From NCBI GenBank assembly GCA_040879165.1, contig JBBDKV010000003.1, positions 62,001 to 126,000 on the forward strand: DNA of 64,000 nt. The letters run 5' to 3'. A model generated the notes under the pieces. The model had not been told where the DNA came from. It worked only from the letters and a program-made list of their open reading frames with translations, and ran no database searches. This document shows positions 10,801-15,974 of the stretch, one piece after another (position 1 is the stretch's first letter; the number at the start of each line of letters is the position of its first letter). The stretch comes from JBBDKV01 sp040879165. GTDB taxonomy: Bacteria; Patescibacteriota; Microgenomatia; UBA1400; PJMF01. A program made the translations under genes and the position numbers.

Positions 10801-10921
10801 CCATTACTGGGCCTTCAATTGTTTCCACTGCCTGTAATTGTTCAGGATTCAGCATGGCCAATAAATTGCGATATTGATCTGCAGATTTGTCTTGTGAAGC
10901 GGTTGCTTTTGGAGAGGTCAT
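7850..10921 (-). CDS. UvrD/PcrA-like ATP-dependent helicase with C-terminal PD-(D/E)XK nuclease domain
   Basis: A 1023-residue superfamily 1A helicase fused to a nuclease. Helicase motifs run in order: Walker A GPGTGKT at 44-50, DEYQDTNATQ (motif II), GDPHQAIFRFQGA (motif III), TVHGAKGKEW (motif V) and YVALTRASK (motif VI). The last 200 residues have YGTALHAGIE and GRIDRIDW...VIDYKASK, the RecB-family nuclease pattern. The architecture resembles AddA/AddB-type end-processing enzymes condensed into one chain, so a role in double-strand break repair is likely. Start ATG 10921 follows a TATACT box by 6 nt; an upstream in-frame extension to 11110 would overlap the aldo/keto reductase gene and is low complexity. 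Confidence 0.9.
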   Translation of the reverse strand: MTSPKATASQDKSADQYRNLLAMLNPEQLQAVETIEGPVMVLAGPGTGKTQVLAARIAAILQKTDTPPQSILAITFTDAAAKNMRERLVSLIGQTGYYVSIMTFHAFCADVLSEQSDQFPINPASQALSDLERYLLIEKLLSELELEVLKPLNDPRHYARSILEAISNVKKEGYNPTTFAKLVKDDFAEPPDTKNKTTLAAFEKKRQKNTELAQVFSAYQQALGEMARYDFDDMINLVLEGFKTQSTLLQTYQERYQYVLTDEYQDTNATQNELLWQLSAHWGEAANIFVVGDPHQAIFRFQGASVENVYAFLERFPTATVINLTQGYRCPQPIYDSAHKLIGENQLTAQSGTSIETAISQQLQQSLQSQQEHDRTTKQIITYSTPSDIQEWLILVQEIKQLLNRGVAADQIAILTKTNAESLQLADVLAQHNIVTKTQAEQNALNVKAVQDVLRLIQVVDELEAQADSYTLYQVLLQPWWELESAVVYQLVQKAGRERGSLYHLLQKDTEELVAVLPDVSATELEKIQQVVAQLESLGQLAAQTGISHWLREVFDQAGIIQWLRSDLSRLPDLMALLSFQKTVQEWADGAPSFSLSQLLESTAILQLHGLSIPVSSSAFAEEAVELSTVHGAKGKEWQYVFITACYDGKWGNARQRELLPLPDSVLKYTDVTKKERNEDDRRLFYVALTRASKAVYCTYPETLLAKGKTKAQVASMFLHEAGIFADLEQISLDDTAVQPTLAQLLAPPVLIDRTPAVRRFLQSEMADFKMSVSALNRYLRDPAEFVLNDVLRVPQVAQGHMIYGTALHAGIEKLVKQHLLGRTIDFAEIIATLDEGLRKGEFGEHEHARRLQQGTTVVEAYHQEKPFQPEMLAFTERTFGSTSKPVWMDDIALTGRIDRIDWVSPDEKTVRVIDYKASKPQSKNAIIGATAIDKLSHRERALPESIRGPYKRQLLFYKLLTDLDNTFQPTVIAGQFEFLYAESKKIITQHHFDLVDEEVGELKKVIREVVQEMRNLDFLDEK

Positions 10922-10927
10922 GGTGCA

Positions 10928-10933
10928 AGTATA
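10928..10933 (-). promoter_or_regulatory. Extended -10 TGG-TATACT, leaderless helicase promoter
   Basis: On the minus strand TGG-TATACT is followed by exactly 6 nt and the ATG of the helicase gene. It shows that the shorter helicase start is correct and that the mRNA is probably leaderless. Confidence 0.6.
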
Positions 10934-11045
10934 CCAAAGTACGCGTGTTGCAATATTTTTGCAATGTTGGTTATTTTTCGTATCGTTGCGCTTGTTGCCG
11001 TTCGTGTTGTAGTACTTGTTGCTGTACTTGTTGGGCCGAAGCAAG

Positions 11046-11867
11046 CTAGGCTGAGAAATCAAACTCGTTAAATGGCGGACAAACAATTCTATTACTTTCG
11101 CCAATTGCATCTATAGCGGCAACATCTTCATCTTCAAGTTGCCAATCTTGGGCCAGCAATGCATCCGCGATCCGCTCAGGCTTGCTTGAGCGAGGAATAA
11201 CGATCATGTCCTTGCTCAGCAACCAATTAAGAATCACTTGCGCAGGACTCCGTTGATATTTTTCTGCCAATGTTTGAATAATCGGCAACTGCAAGTCAGC
11301 TCCTTGAGCTATAGGAGAGTAGGCAGTGATACGTATATCGTGTTCAGCACAAAAAGCGAGCAATTCTTCTTGATTAAGCGAGGGATGAAACTCAACTTGA
11401 TTGATAGCAATAGTATGCCCAGTTTCTAAAGCCTGTTTAAGGTGAGCGATGGTAAAGTTTGATACGCCAAAAGACTTGATAATACCCTGCTTTTGCAAAG
11501 AAGCCATTGCCCCAAGCGTTTCGTCAATCGGAATATCACGATTTGGCCAATGAATCAGTAGTAGATCAAGATACTCTGTTTGCAGTTCTTGCAAAAATCG
11601 CTCGGCAGCGCGCTGCAGATCCGCGGCATGCAGCTGATCACGCCAAACCTTAGTCGTGAGAAAAATGTCTGAACGCTTGATGCCGCTATCCGCAATGCCT
11701 GCAGCTACATCAGCATGATTACCATATCGATCAGCGGTATCAAGGTGACGATGCCCCGCCGCAAGCGCTGTTGCCACTGCCTGCTGACAGGCTTTGCCAG
11801 TCAACTGCCAGGTGCCAAAACCGAGGGAGGGAATGGTGGTGTTTGGGTTGAGTTGTAGGGTTTTCAT
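11046..11867 (-). CDS. Aldo/keto reductase
   Basis: A 273-residue NADPH-dependent oxidoreductase with the AKR (beta/alpha)8 barrel. The catalytic tetrad is present: Asp43 and Tyr48 in DTADRYGN, Lys73 in TTKVW and His106 in LLIHWP. The FGVSNF and INQVEFHP signatures and the C-terminal IPRSSKPERI cofactor-binding segment are intact. The natural substrate, an aldehyde or ketone, is not predictable. It begins 3 nt after the stop of the upstream 79-residue gene with no Shine-Dalgarno site, so it is probably translated by coupling as the last gene of a three-gene operon. Confidence 0.92.
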   Translation of the reverse strand: MKTLQLNPNTTIPSLGFGTWQLTGKACQQAVATALAAGHRHLDTADRYGNHADVAAGIADSGIKRSDIFLTTKVWRDQLHAADLQRAAERFLQELQTEYLDLLLIHWPNRDIPIDETLGAMASLQKQGIIKSFGVSNFTIAHLKQALETGHTIAINQVEFHPSLNQEELLAFCAEHDIRITAYSPIAQGADLQLPIIQTLAEKYQRSPAQVILNWLLSKDMIVIPRSSKPERIADALLAQDWQLEDEDVAAIDAIGESNRIVCPPFNEFDFSA

Positions 11868-11870
11868 GTT

Positions 11871-12110
11871 CTAATTTAAACTTTTTATTTCAATCTCAAG
11901 ATTTCTAATCTGCGCTCTAACAGCTTTATTTGCACTCCTCAGTTCTGCTGCTTTTTCTGAATCATTTGTATGAGCAATTTTCCAGTCATTCCCACTTATG
12001 ATCGTGAGATTATTGTTAACCTGAGCACGCAACTCTCTAATTTTTTCAGCATTTGTTTTAGCTGCATCATACGCCTCTTGATGACCTGGGTTTAATTCAC
12101 TTTCTGACAT
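11871..12110 (-). CDS. Small hypothetical coiled-coil protein
   Basis: A 79-residue, charged, probably all-helical protein without cysteines or membrane segments; heptad-like spacing of Ile/Leu/Ala is visible from residue 20 onward. No family is recognised. It has one of the clearest ribosome binding sites in the window, AGGTGG about 4 nt before the ATG. It sits between an 83-residue orphan (15 nt upstream) and the aldo/keto reductase (3 nt downstream). Confidence 0.7.
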   Translation of the reverse strand: MSESELNPGHQEAYDAAKTNAEKIRELRAQVNNNLTIISGNDWKIAHTNDSEKAAELRSANKAVRAQIRNLEIEIKSLN

Positions 12111-12125
12111 ATTTCCACCTTTCTC

Positions 12126-12377
12126 CTACTTCTTTAAATCCTGCTTCAAACTCGCAATCCGTCGCTCCAGTAATGAGCTTCTCAACTCAAATGTTTTTGA
12201 AAGTGGATCATCAGTTGCGAACTGGCCCTTGATTGATTGTTGGTGGGCGGTCTCCAATTGCGTGAGACGTCTGGTTGCTTGCTCCTGTTTACGAGTAGCA
12301 AATGTGTTCGATTGTTGTTTATTGTCGGTATTAGTGACGTTCGCCGCAGAAAAACGTCTAATAGTTGGCTTGATCAT
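12126..12377 (-). CDS. Small hypothetical protein, helical and basic
   Basis: An 83-residue protein rich in Gln, Thr and Arg with an arginine-rich N-terminus (about residues 5-10) and a predicted helical second half ending in a basic tail. No known family is recognised. ATG 12377 is taken as start; an in-frame TTG two codons upstream is possible. It is the first gene of the operon with the 79-residue coiled-coil protein and the aldo/keto reductase. Confidence 0.6.
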   Translation of the reverse strand: MIKPTIRRFSAANVTNTDNKQQSNTFATRKQEQATRRLTQLETAHQQSIKGQFATDDPLSKTFELRSSLLERRIASLKQDLKK

Positions 12378-12419
12378 ATGCAATAGTTGCGAGTACGTAT
12401 CAAGTTGATAGTATCATGG

Positions 12420-12581
12420 ATGTGCGCTGTTCTCAATGCGACTGCCAATGATTGTGTGGTTTATTGTACGGAAGAATGTAAAGAAGCAACGTCAGTATTT
12501 CAGCAGCATTCACTGCACAAGCCTGCTTTTTTGATCTATTTTAATCCAAAGAATCAAATTGACGTAGGTAACGGAACATAG
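12420..12581 (+). CDS. Possible 53-residue cysteine-rich small protein
   Basis: A short frame starting MCAVLN with the cysteine pattern C-x10-C-x3-C-x3-C in the first 20 residues, which could bind a metal. A TAGTAT hexamer lies 5 nt upstream of the ATG, matching the leaderless pattern seen elsewhere. No family is recognised, and the promoter for the next gene lies inside its 3' end. It could be a chance frame. Confidence 0.35.
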   Translation: MCAVLNATANDCVVYCTEECKEATSVFQQHSLHKPAFLIYFNPKNQIDVGNGT

Positions 12582-12587
12582 TAGGTT
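12559..12587 (+). promoter_or_regulatory. Promoter TTGACG-N17-TAGGTT and leader hairpin for the secreted protein
   Basis: TTGACG (12559-12564) is spaced 17 nt from TAGGTT (12582-12587). The predicted start near 12594 would put the palindrome GTGAGATGTGCTCAC (12596-12610) at the very 5' end of the leader, where it could be an operator or a stabilising hairpin. Confidence 0.4.
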
Positions 12588-12665
12588 ATGAACAAGTGAG
12601 ATGTGCTCACAATGGTACAAATCATTGAATTCCGTCAAATGATGGGTTCTTTCGAAAGGAAACGT

Positions 12666-13535
12666 ATGAATCTAAAACATGTATTGGTTGGTGTTGGCGC
12701 TCTTGCTCTCTCTGTGGGAGTGGTTTCTGCCAGTAGTCACTTACTGGAACCATTTACCCAGACTGAGCTGGATACCAACTGGGAAGCTGATCGAGCATTC
12801 CCCACTGATGGTGTAACGTCTGTCTCTGACTTTGGCAGAGATGATGTGGCTCGTATCGGCATTGATAGTTCAGAAACAGCTCCGGGAACTTTTCAAAGAA
12901 CCGAAGGGATTAAAACTGTCGGTGATCAAAATTTTGGCACTGAAGTACAAGTTGATCTCTATGTTGACTCTGACTGGCAAGATTCAGCCGTTCGCTCTGG
13001 TTTCTGGGTAGTTGGTGACAATGACACCACTGCTACTGGTTCAGCAGCTCGTGACAATTGGTTTGGCATTATCGAGTATGTCAATCTCGAGCCGGCTGAC
13101 AGCGGTGACTCAGCAGCAGACGATCATCAAGGCTGGCGTTTCTGGGATTCAACCAATGGTTGGACCGAGGTAGCCCATCCTGTCACCTATGATGAGTGGG
13201 CAACACTCAAAATTGTGCTTGATACCGATGCGCAAGAGTACCACTATTTCATCAATGATGATCAAATCGGTACTGGTCCAGCTGGCGAACACTTCATTCG
13301 CGAAATCTTCCTGAATAGCTACAACTATGGTTTGGACTCTTATCCAAATCTCAATAGCGATAGCTATGCTGCTCACTGGCATGTCGGGGTGGAGGCACAG
13401 ACGCCTACATCTAAAGACGACTGCAAAAAGGGAGGTTGGATGAACTTGGTAGATGAAGACGGCAACCAATTCAAAAACCAGGGACAATGTGTCAGCTCAG
13501 TAGCGACACAAGGTGCTCCAGGGAGGAATAGGTAA
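12666..13535 (+). CDS. Secreted LamG/concanavalin-like protein with C-terminal GGW-FKNQG cysteine motif
   Basis: A 289-residue exported protein. Residues 1-22 form a signal peptide ending near VVSASS. The body is beta-rich, aromatic and Asp/Asn-rich like LamG or jelly-roll glycan-binding folds, with WFGIIEYVN and GWRFWDS segments. The C-terminus has DDCKKGGWMN ... FKNQGQCVSSV, a two-cysteine motif found at the end of many bacterial extracellular proteins with unknown role. Start ATG 12666 has AAAGGAAA upstream; the longer frame from 12603 would spoil the signal peptide. A strong terminator follows directly, so it is monocistronic. Glycan binding is an inference from the fold-like pattern. Confidence 0.75.
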   Translation: MNLKHVLVGVGALALSVGVVSASSHLLEPFTQTELDTNWEADRAFPTDGVTSVSDFGRDDVARIGIDSSETAPGTFQRTEGIKTVGDQNFGTEVQVDLYVDSDWQDSAVRSGFWVVGDNDTTATGSAARDNWFGIIEYVNLEPADSGDSAADDHQGWRFWDSTNGWTEVAHPVTYDEWATLKIVLDTDAQEYHYFINDDQIGTGPAGEHFIREIFLNSYNYGLDSYPNLNSDSYAAHWHVGVEAQTPTSKDDCKKGGWMNLVDEDGNQFKNQGQCVSSVATQGAPGRNR

Positions 13536-13558
13536 TTGATCTCACAGATCAATGTAAG

Positions 13559-13587
13559 AAAACCCCTCTCAGTTGAGAGGGGTTTTT
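13559..13587 (+). terminator. Rho-independent terminator
   Basis: The inverted repeat AACCCCTCTC / GAGAGGGGTT with an AGTT loop is followed by a run of T. It ends the transcript of the secreted protein gene, 24 nt after its stop codon. Confidence 0.9.
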
Positions 13588-13603
13588 GGTATCAAAATTT
13601 AAC

Positions 13604-13716
13604 TTACTCAGCATCACAGTATGCTTTGAAAGTCATCATGTGATCTTGCAAAGTCTCGTGGGGGCCACCAAAACCTGGAATATTTTCGAAAGGATCTAAA
13701 AATCAAAGTTTGCCAT
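13604..13716 (-). pseudogene. Frameshifted microgene, 37 codons if repaired
   Basis: Minus strand from ATG 13716 reads MANFDF and stops at TAG. One base missing in the T5 run (complement of 13698-13702) would join it to LDPFENIPGFGG and continue to a TAA at 13604, giving 37 residues. The second segment looks protein-like (DPFEN, GFGGPHE, AYCDAE). It may be a broken small gene, a sequencing error at a homopolymer, or chance. It lies between a terminator and the divergent 145-residue gene. Confidence 0.3.
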
Positions 13717-13750
13717 GATATAATTTTATACATTTAATGAATAAAATAGT

Positions 13751-14188
13751 ATGACAATAGAACAAACATATCAATCAATGACTTTCGGCTTTGGTTCAGA
13801 AGAAGAATTTGTACAAAAAGTTAAAGAATACGTAAATGGTCTCCGCCAGGCATCGTCTGAATATGATAATCCGGAAGATCTTGACCTCTTTCTTGCTAAA
13901 AAAATTCAGCGACTAATCAATCGAAGAAATGCACAAATAGATAATTTAGAAGAGCAACTTCTTAACCCAAACGCTTTGTATTTATATGTTCTTTCAATCT
14001 ACTTAAAAGTTGTTGAGCTAGAAAATGATGGTAAATCCAGAATGGATATTGCTGATCAACTTTTAGAAACAGATGGAGAAAAAATTATGAAAATATTCAG
14101 CCTGTTGGAGACTGGATTGAATCAAAAATGGGCATATATTTTAATGCAAGAAATTTCAGCAGCAAAGACTCTAAAAAATAGTATTTAA
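13751..14188 (+). CDS. Hypothetical helical cytosolic protein
   Basis: A 145-residue acidic protein, mostly predicted helix, with no signal peptide or membrane span. The middle part (about residues 48-70, LAKKIQRLINRRNAQIDNLE) is basic and amphipathic. No family is recognised. TATAAT at 13719-13724 and TAAAAT at 13742-13747 lie upstream, and no Shine-Dalgarno site is seen. It is AT-richer than its neighbours and stands alone between the frameshifted microgene and tRNA-Pro, a place where acquired genes are common. Confidence 0.7.
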   Translation: MTIEQTYQSMTFGFGSEEEFVQKVKEYVNGLRQASSEYDNPEDLDLFLAKKIQRLINRRNAQIDNLEEQLLNPNALYLYVLSIYLKVVELENDGKSRMDIADQLLETDGEKIMKIFSLLETGLNQKWAYILMQEISAAKTLKNSI

Positions 14189-14229
14189 ACAACGTTACTT
14201 AAGCATGCTTGTCTACATCCTGCTTCGTT

Positions 14230-14250
14230 GTCGGGCCAACTGGACTCTCC
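14230..14250. repeat. Imperfect copy of the tRNA-Pro 3' end
   Basis: Bases 14230-14247 match 14306-14323, the 3' terminus of tRNA-Pro, at 15 of 18 positions. A small hairpin follows (CTCCGC / GCGGAG). It could be a remnant of a second tRNA or of an integration at the tRNA 3' end. Confidence 0.35.
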
Positions 14251-14306
14251 GCTTGGCGGAGTAAACTTCTCGTCCAGCACCCTCCTCGTTCGCTATCGCT
14301 CTCTTG

Positions 14307-14380
14307 TCGGGGTGACTGGACTCGAACCAGCGACCACTCGCACCCCATGCGAGCATTCTAGCCATCTGAACTACACCCCG
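14307..14380 (-). tRNA. tRNA-Pro (anticodon GGG)
   Basis: The minus strand folds into a complete cloverleaf. The acceptor stem CGGGGTG pairs with CACCCCG. The anticodon stem CTCGC/GCGAG encloses loop ATGGGGT with anticodon GGG (proline). The T arm is GCTGG-TTCGAGT-CCAGT and the discriminator base is A. CCA is not encoded and must be added post-transcriptionally. The D stem (GTTC/GAAT) contains one G-T pair. Confidence 0.93.
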
Positions 14381-14407
14381 ACCGCTGCACAAAAACACAG
14401 CTTCTGA

Positions 14408-14416
14408 ATTATACCA
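14408..14416 (-). promoter_or_regulatory. Extended -10 promoter of tRNA-Pro
   Basis: TGG-TATAAT on the minus strand ends 27 nt before the mature tRNA 5' end, giving a short 5' leader for RNase P to remove. Confidence 0.6.
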
Positions 14417-14575
14417 GCACTGACTGAGGACGGTACTGCTTAACACCGCCACAGCATACCACTCCAACTCTGACTCACAAACAGATGATCACTTTCCTAC
14501 ACTTTACTAAAGAATCATTTTGTACTATACAGATATCACAAACGAATCCCCAATCTGAGGGTATGAAAGGATCAC

Positions 14576-15676
14576 ATGGCCAGACCTAGTAAAAACACAC
14601 AGAGCGCTGACAAGAGCAAAACTGCCGCTACTACAAACACCAATGACGAGAAAAAAGCTCGTCTTGAAGCAATCTCCATTGCTATGCAGCAAATTGAAAA
14701 AGAATTTGGCAAAGGCTCCATCATGAAGATGGGAACGGGAGGGCAGCAACGTGAGCGCATTCCCGTAGTACGCAGTGGCTCACTTGCTCTAGACTTAGCC
14801 CTTGGGGTTGGTGGGTATCCAAAAGGTAGAATCATTGAAATTTATGGTCCTGAAGCATCAGGAAAAACCACACTCTGTTTGCACGCAATTGCCAATGTTC
14901 AAAAAACTGGCGGAGTTGCCGCCTTTGTTGATGTAGAACACGCTCTTGATCCACTCAGAGCTGAGAACATCGGCGTAAATTTGGATGACCTACTTATTTC
15001 ACAACCAGATTACGGAGAACAGGCCTTAGAAATTGCTGAAACACTCATCCGCTCAGGAGGAGTTGATGTCCTCGTCATTGACTCAGTCGCAGCCCTCGTA
15101 CCAAAAGCTGAAATCGAGGGAGAAATGGGTGATGCTCAGATGGGGTTGCAAGCTCGTCTTATGTCCCAAGCAATGCGTAAGCTAGCCGCAGCCATTAATC
15201 GCACTAAGACTCTAGTCATTTTCACCAACCAAATCAGAATGAAAATTGGTGTCATGTTCGGTAGTCCTGAAACTACTACTGGGGGTAACGCGCTTAAGTT
15301 TTACTCATCACAAAGGCTGGATGTTCGCAAAATAGGAAATATCCAAGAAGGTGAGAATGTTGTCGGTAGTCGCCATCGAGTTCGTGTCAAGAAAAATAAA
15401 GTAGCACCTCCTTTCCAAGTTGCTGAATTTGATATGGACAACCAAGGCATTTCTCTCACAGGTGATGTAGTTGATCTGGGTGTTAAGTTCAAAGTCATTG
15501 AGCGATCTGGCAGCTTCTATAAATATGGTGGCGAAGTACTAGCGCAAGGAAGAGAAGCCACTAAACAAAACCTTGCTGAAAACAAGGAGTTACTCAGTAA
15601 ATTGCAAAAAGAGATTTGGCAAGCAGCCACAGCAGCACCTGGAGATGCCAAAGGTATCAAAGCTGAGAAAAGCTGA
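14576..15676 (+). CDS. recA: Recombinase RecA
   Basis: A 366-residue RecA, close to the usual length. It forms ATP-dependent filaments on single-stranded DNA, drives strand exchange and promotes LexA-type autocleavage. Walker A GPEASGKTT is at 91-99, Walker B LVIDSVAAL follows, and IEGEMGDAQMGLQARLMSQ covers the L1 DNA-binding loop region. The filament-contact Q in FTNQIRMKIGVMFGSPET and the L2 region are conserved. The N-terminal 25 residues form a Lys/Thr/Ala-rich extension. AAAGG sits 5 nt before the ATG. The gene ends in TGA, evidence for standard use of that codon. No LexA-box palindrome is obvious upstream. Confidence 0.98.
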   Translation: MARPSKNTQSADKSKTAATTNTNDEKKARLEAISIAMQQIEKEFGKGSIMKMGTGGQQRERIPVVRSGSLALDLALGVGGYPKGRIIEIYGPEASGKTTLCLHAIANVQKTGGVAAFVDVEHALDPLRAENIGVNLDDLLISQPDYGEQALEIAETLIRSGGVDVLVIDSVAALVPKAEIEGEMGDAQMGLQARLMSQAMRKLAAAINRTKTLVIFTNQIRMKIGVMFGSPETTTGGNALKFYSSQRLDVRKIGNIQEGENVVGSRHRVRVKKNKVAPPFQVAEFDMDNQGISLTGDVVDLGVKFKVIERSGSFYKYGGEVLAQGREATKQNLAENKELLSKLQKEIWQAATAAPGDAKGIKAEKS

Positions 15677-15679
15677 GAA

Positions 15680-15708
15680 TTGACGCTTTGCACAGTCAGG
15701 AGTATAAT
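15680..15708 (+). promoter_or_regulatory. Strong sigma-70-like promoter TTGACG-N17-TATAAT
   Basis: TTGACG (15680-15685) and TATAAT (15703-15708) are separated by the ideal 17 nt. It starts right after the recA stop and reads into the noncoding stretch before rny, with initiation expected near 15715. Confidence 0.75.
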
Positions 15709-15714
15709 TTAAGG

Positions 15715-15958
15715 ACTCTTGAAACAGGAATTTAAGGGGAAAATATACATTTAATTTAGTACTAAGTCGTAGTGAAACATACATATTTATATGCAATATC
15801 ACCAGCAGTATACTCTGCGCTGACCCAACACCACTTGTTGAGTCGTGTGTGCCGTTGCAATGTGTACAGCAATATTTAGTCTAATTGTTGCTAATCTACC
15901 ACTCCTTTTTTCCTGTTTCATTGATCCATGCATTGCTTTTTAGCAAGCATGTTTGTTA
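15715..15958 (+). ncRNA. Candidate 6S-like structured noncoding RNA
   Basis: A 244-nt segment with its own strong promoter and a terminator-like hairpin. Its ends pair: TGAAACAGGAA (15720-15730) with TTCCTGTTTCA (15910-15920), then AAGGGG (15734-15739) with CTCCTT (15902-15907) across a small internal loop. Within lie hairpins GAC-C-CAACA/TGTTG-A-GTC near 15822-15845 and AGCAA/TTGCT near 15868-15893. A long closing helix around a roughly 160-nt interior, with promoter and terminator, is the architecture of 6S RNA, which sequesters RNA polymerase. No sequence signature proves it; it could instead be a long rny leader or another regulatory RNA. Confidence 0.5.
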
Positions 15959-15960
15959 TT
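15927..15960 (+). terminator. Probable terminator of the 6S-like RNA
   Basis: CATGC-A-TTGCT pairs with AGCAA-GCATG around a TTTT loop, followed by TTTGTTATT. It lies just before the AAGGAG ribosome binding site of rny, so some readthrough into rny is possible. Confidence 0.6.
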
Positions 15961-15974
15961 AGGTAAGGAGTATC

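Noticed and set aside
10922..11110. N-terminal extension of the helicase frame
   Set aside because: Asn/Lys-rich low complexity, overlaps the end of the aldo/keto reductase gene, and lies upstream of the -10 box.
14213..14467. 84-residue open frame on the minus strand
   Set aside because: It runs through the complete tRNA-Pro cloverleaf; the frame is incidental.
14576..15676. Alternative genetic code (UGA read as glycine)
   Set aside because: recA and other genes end at TGA in the correct place and RF2 is encoded.
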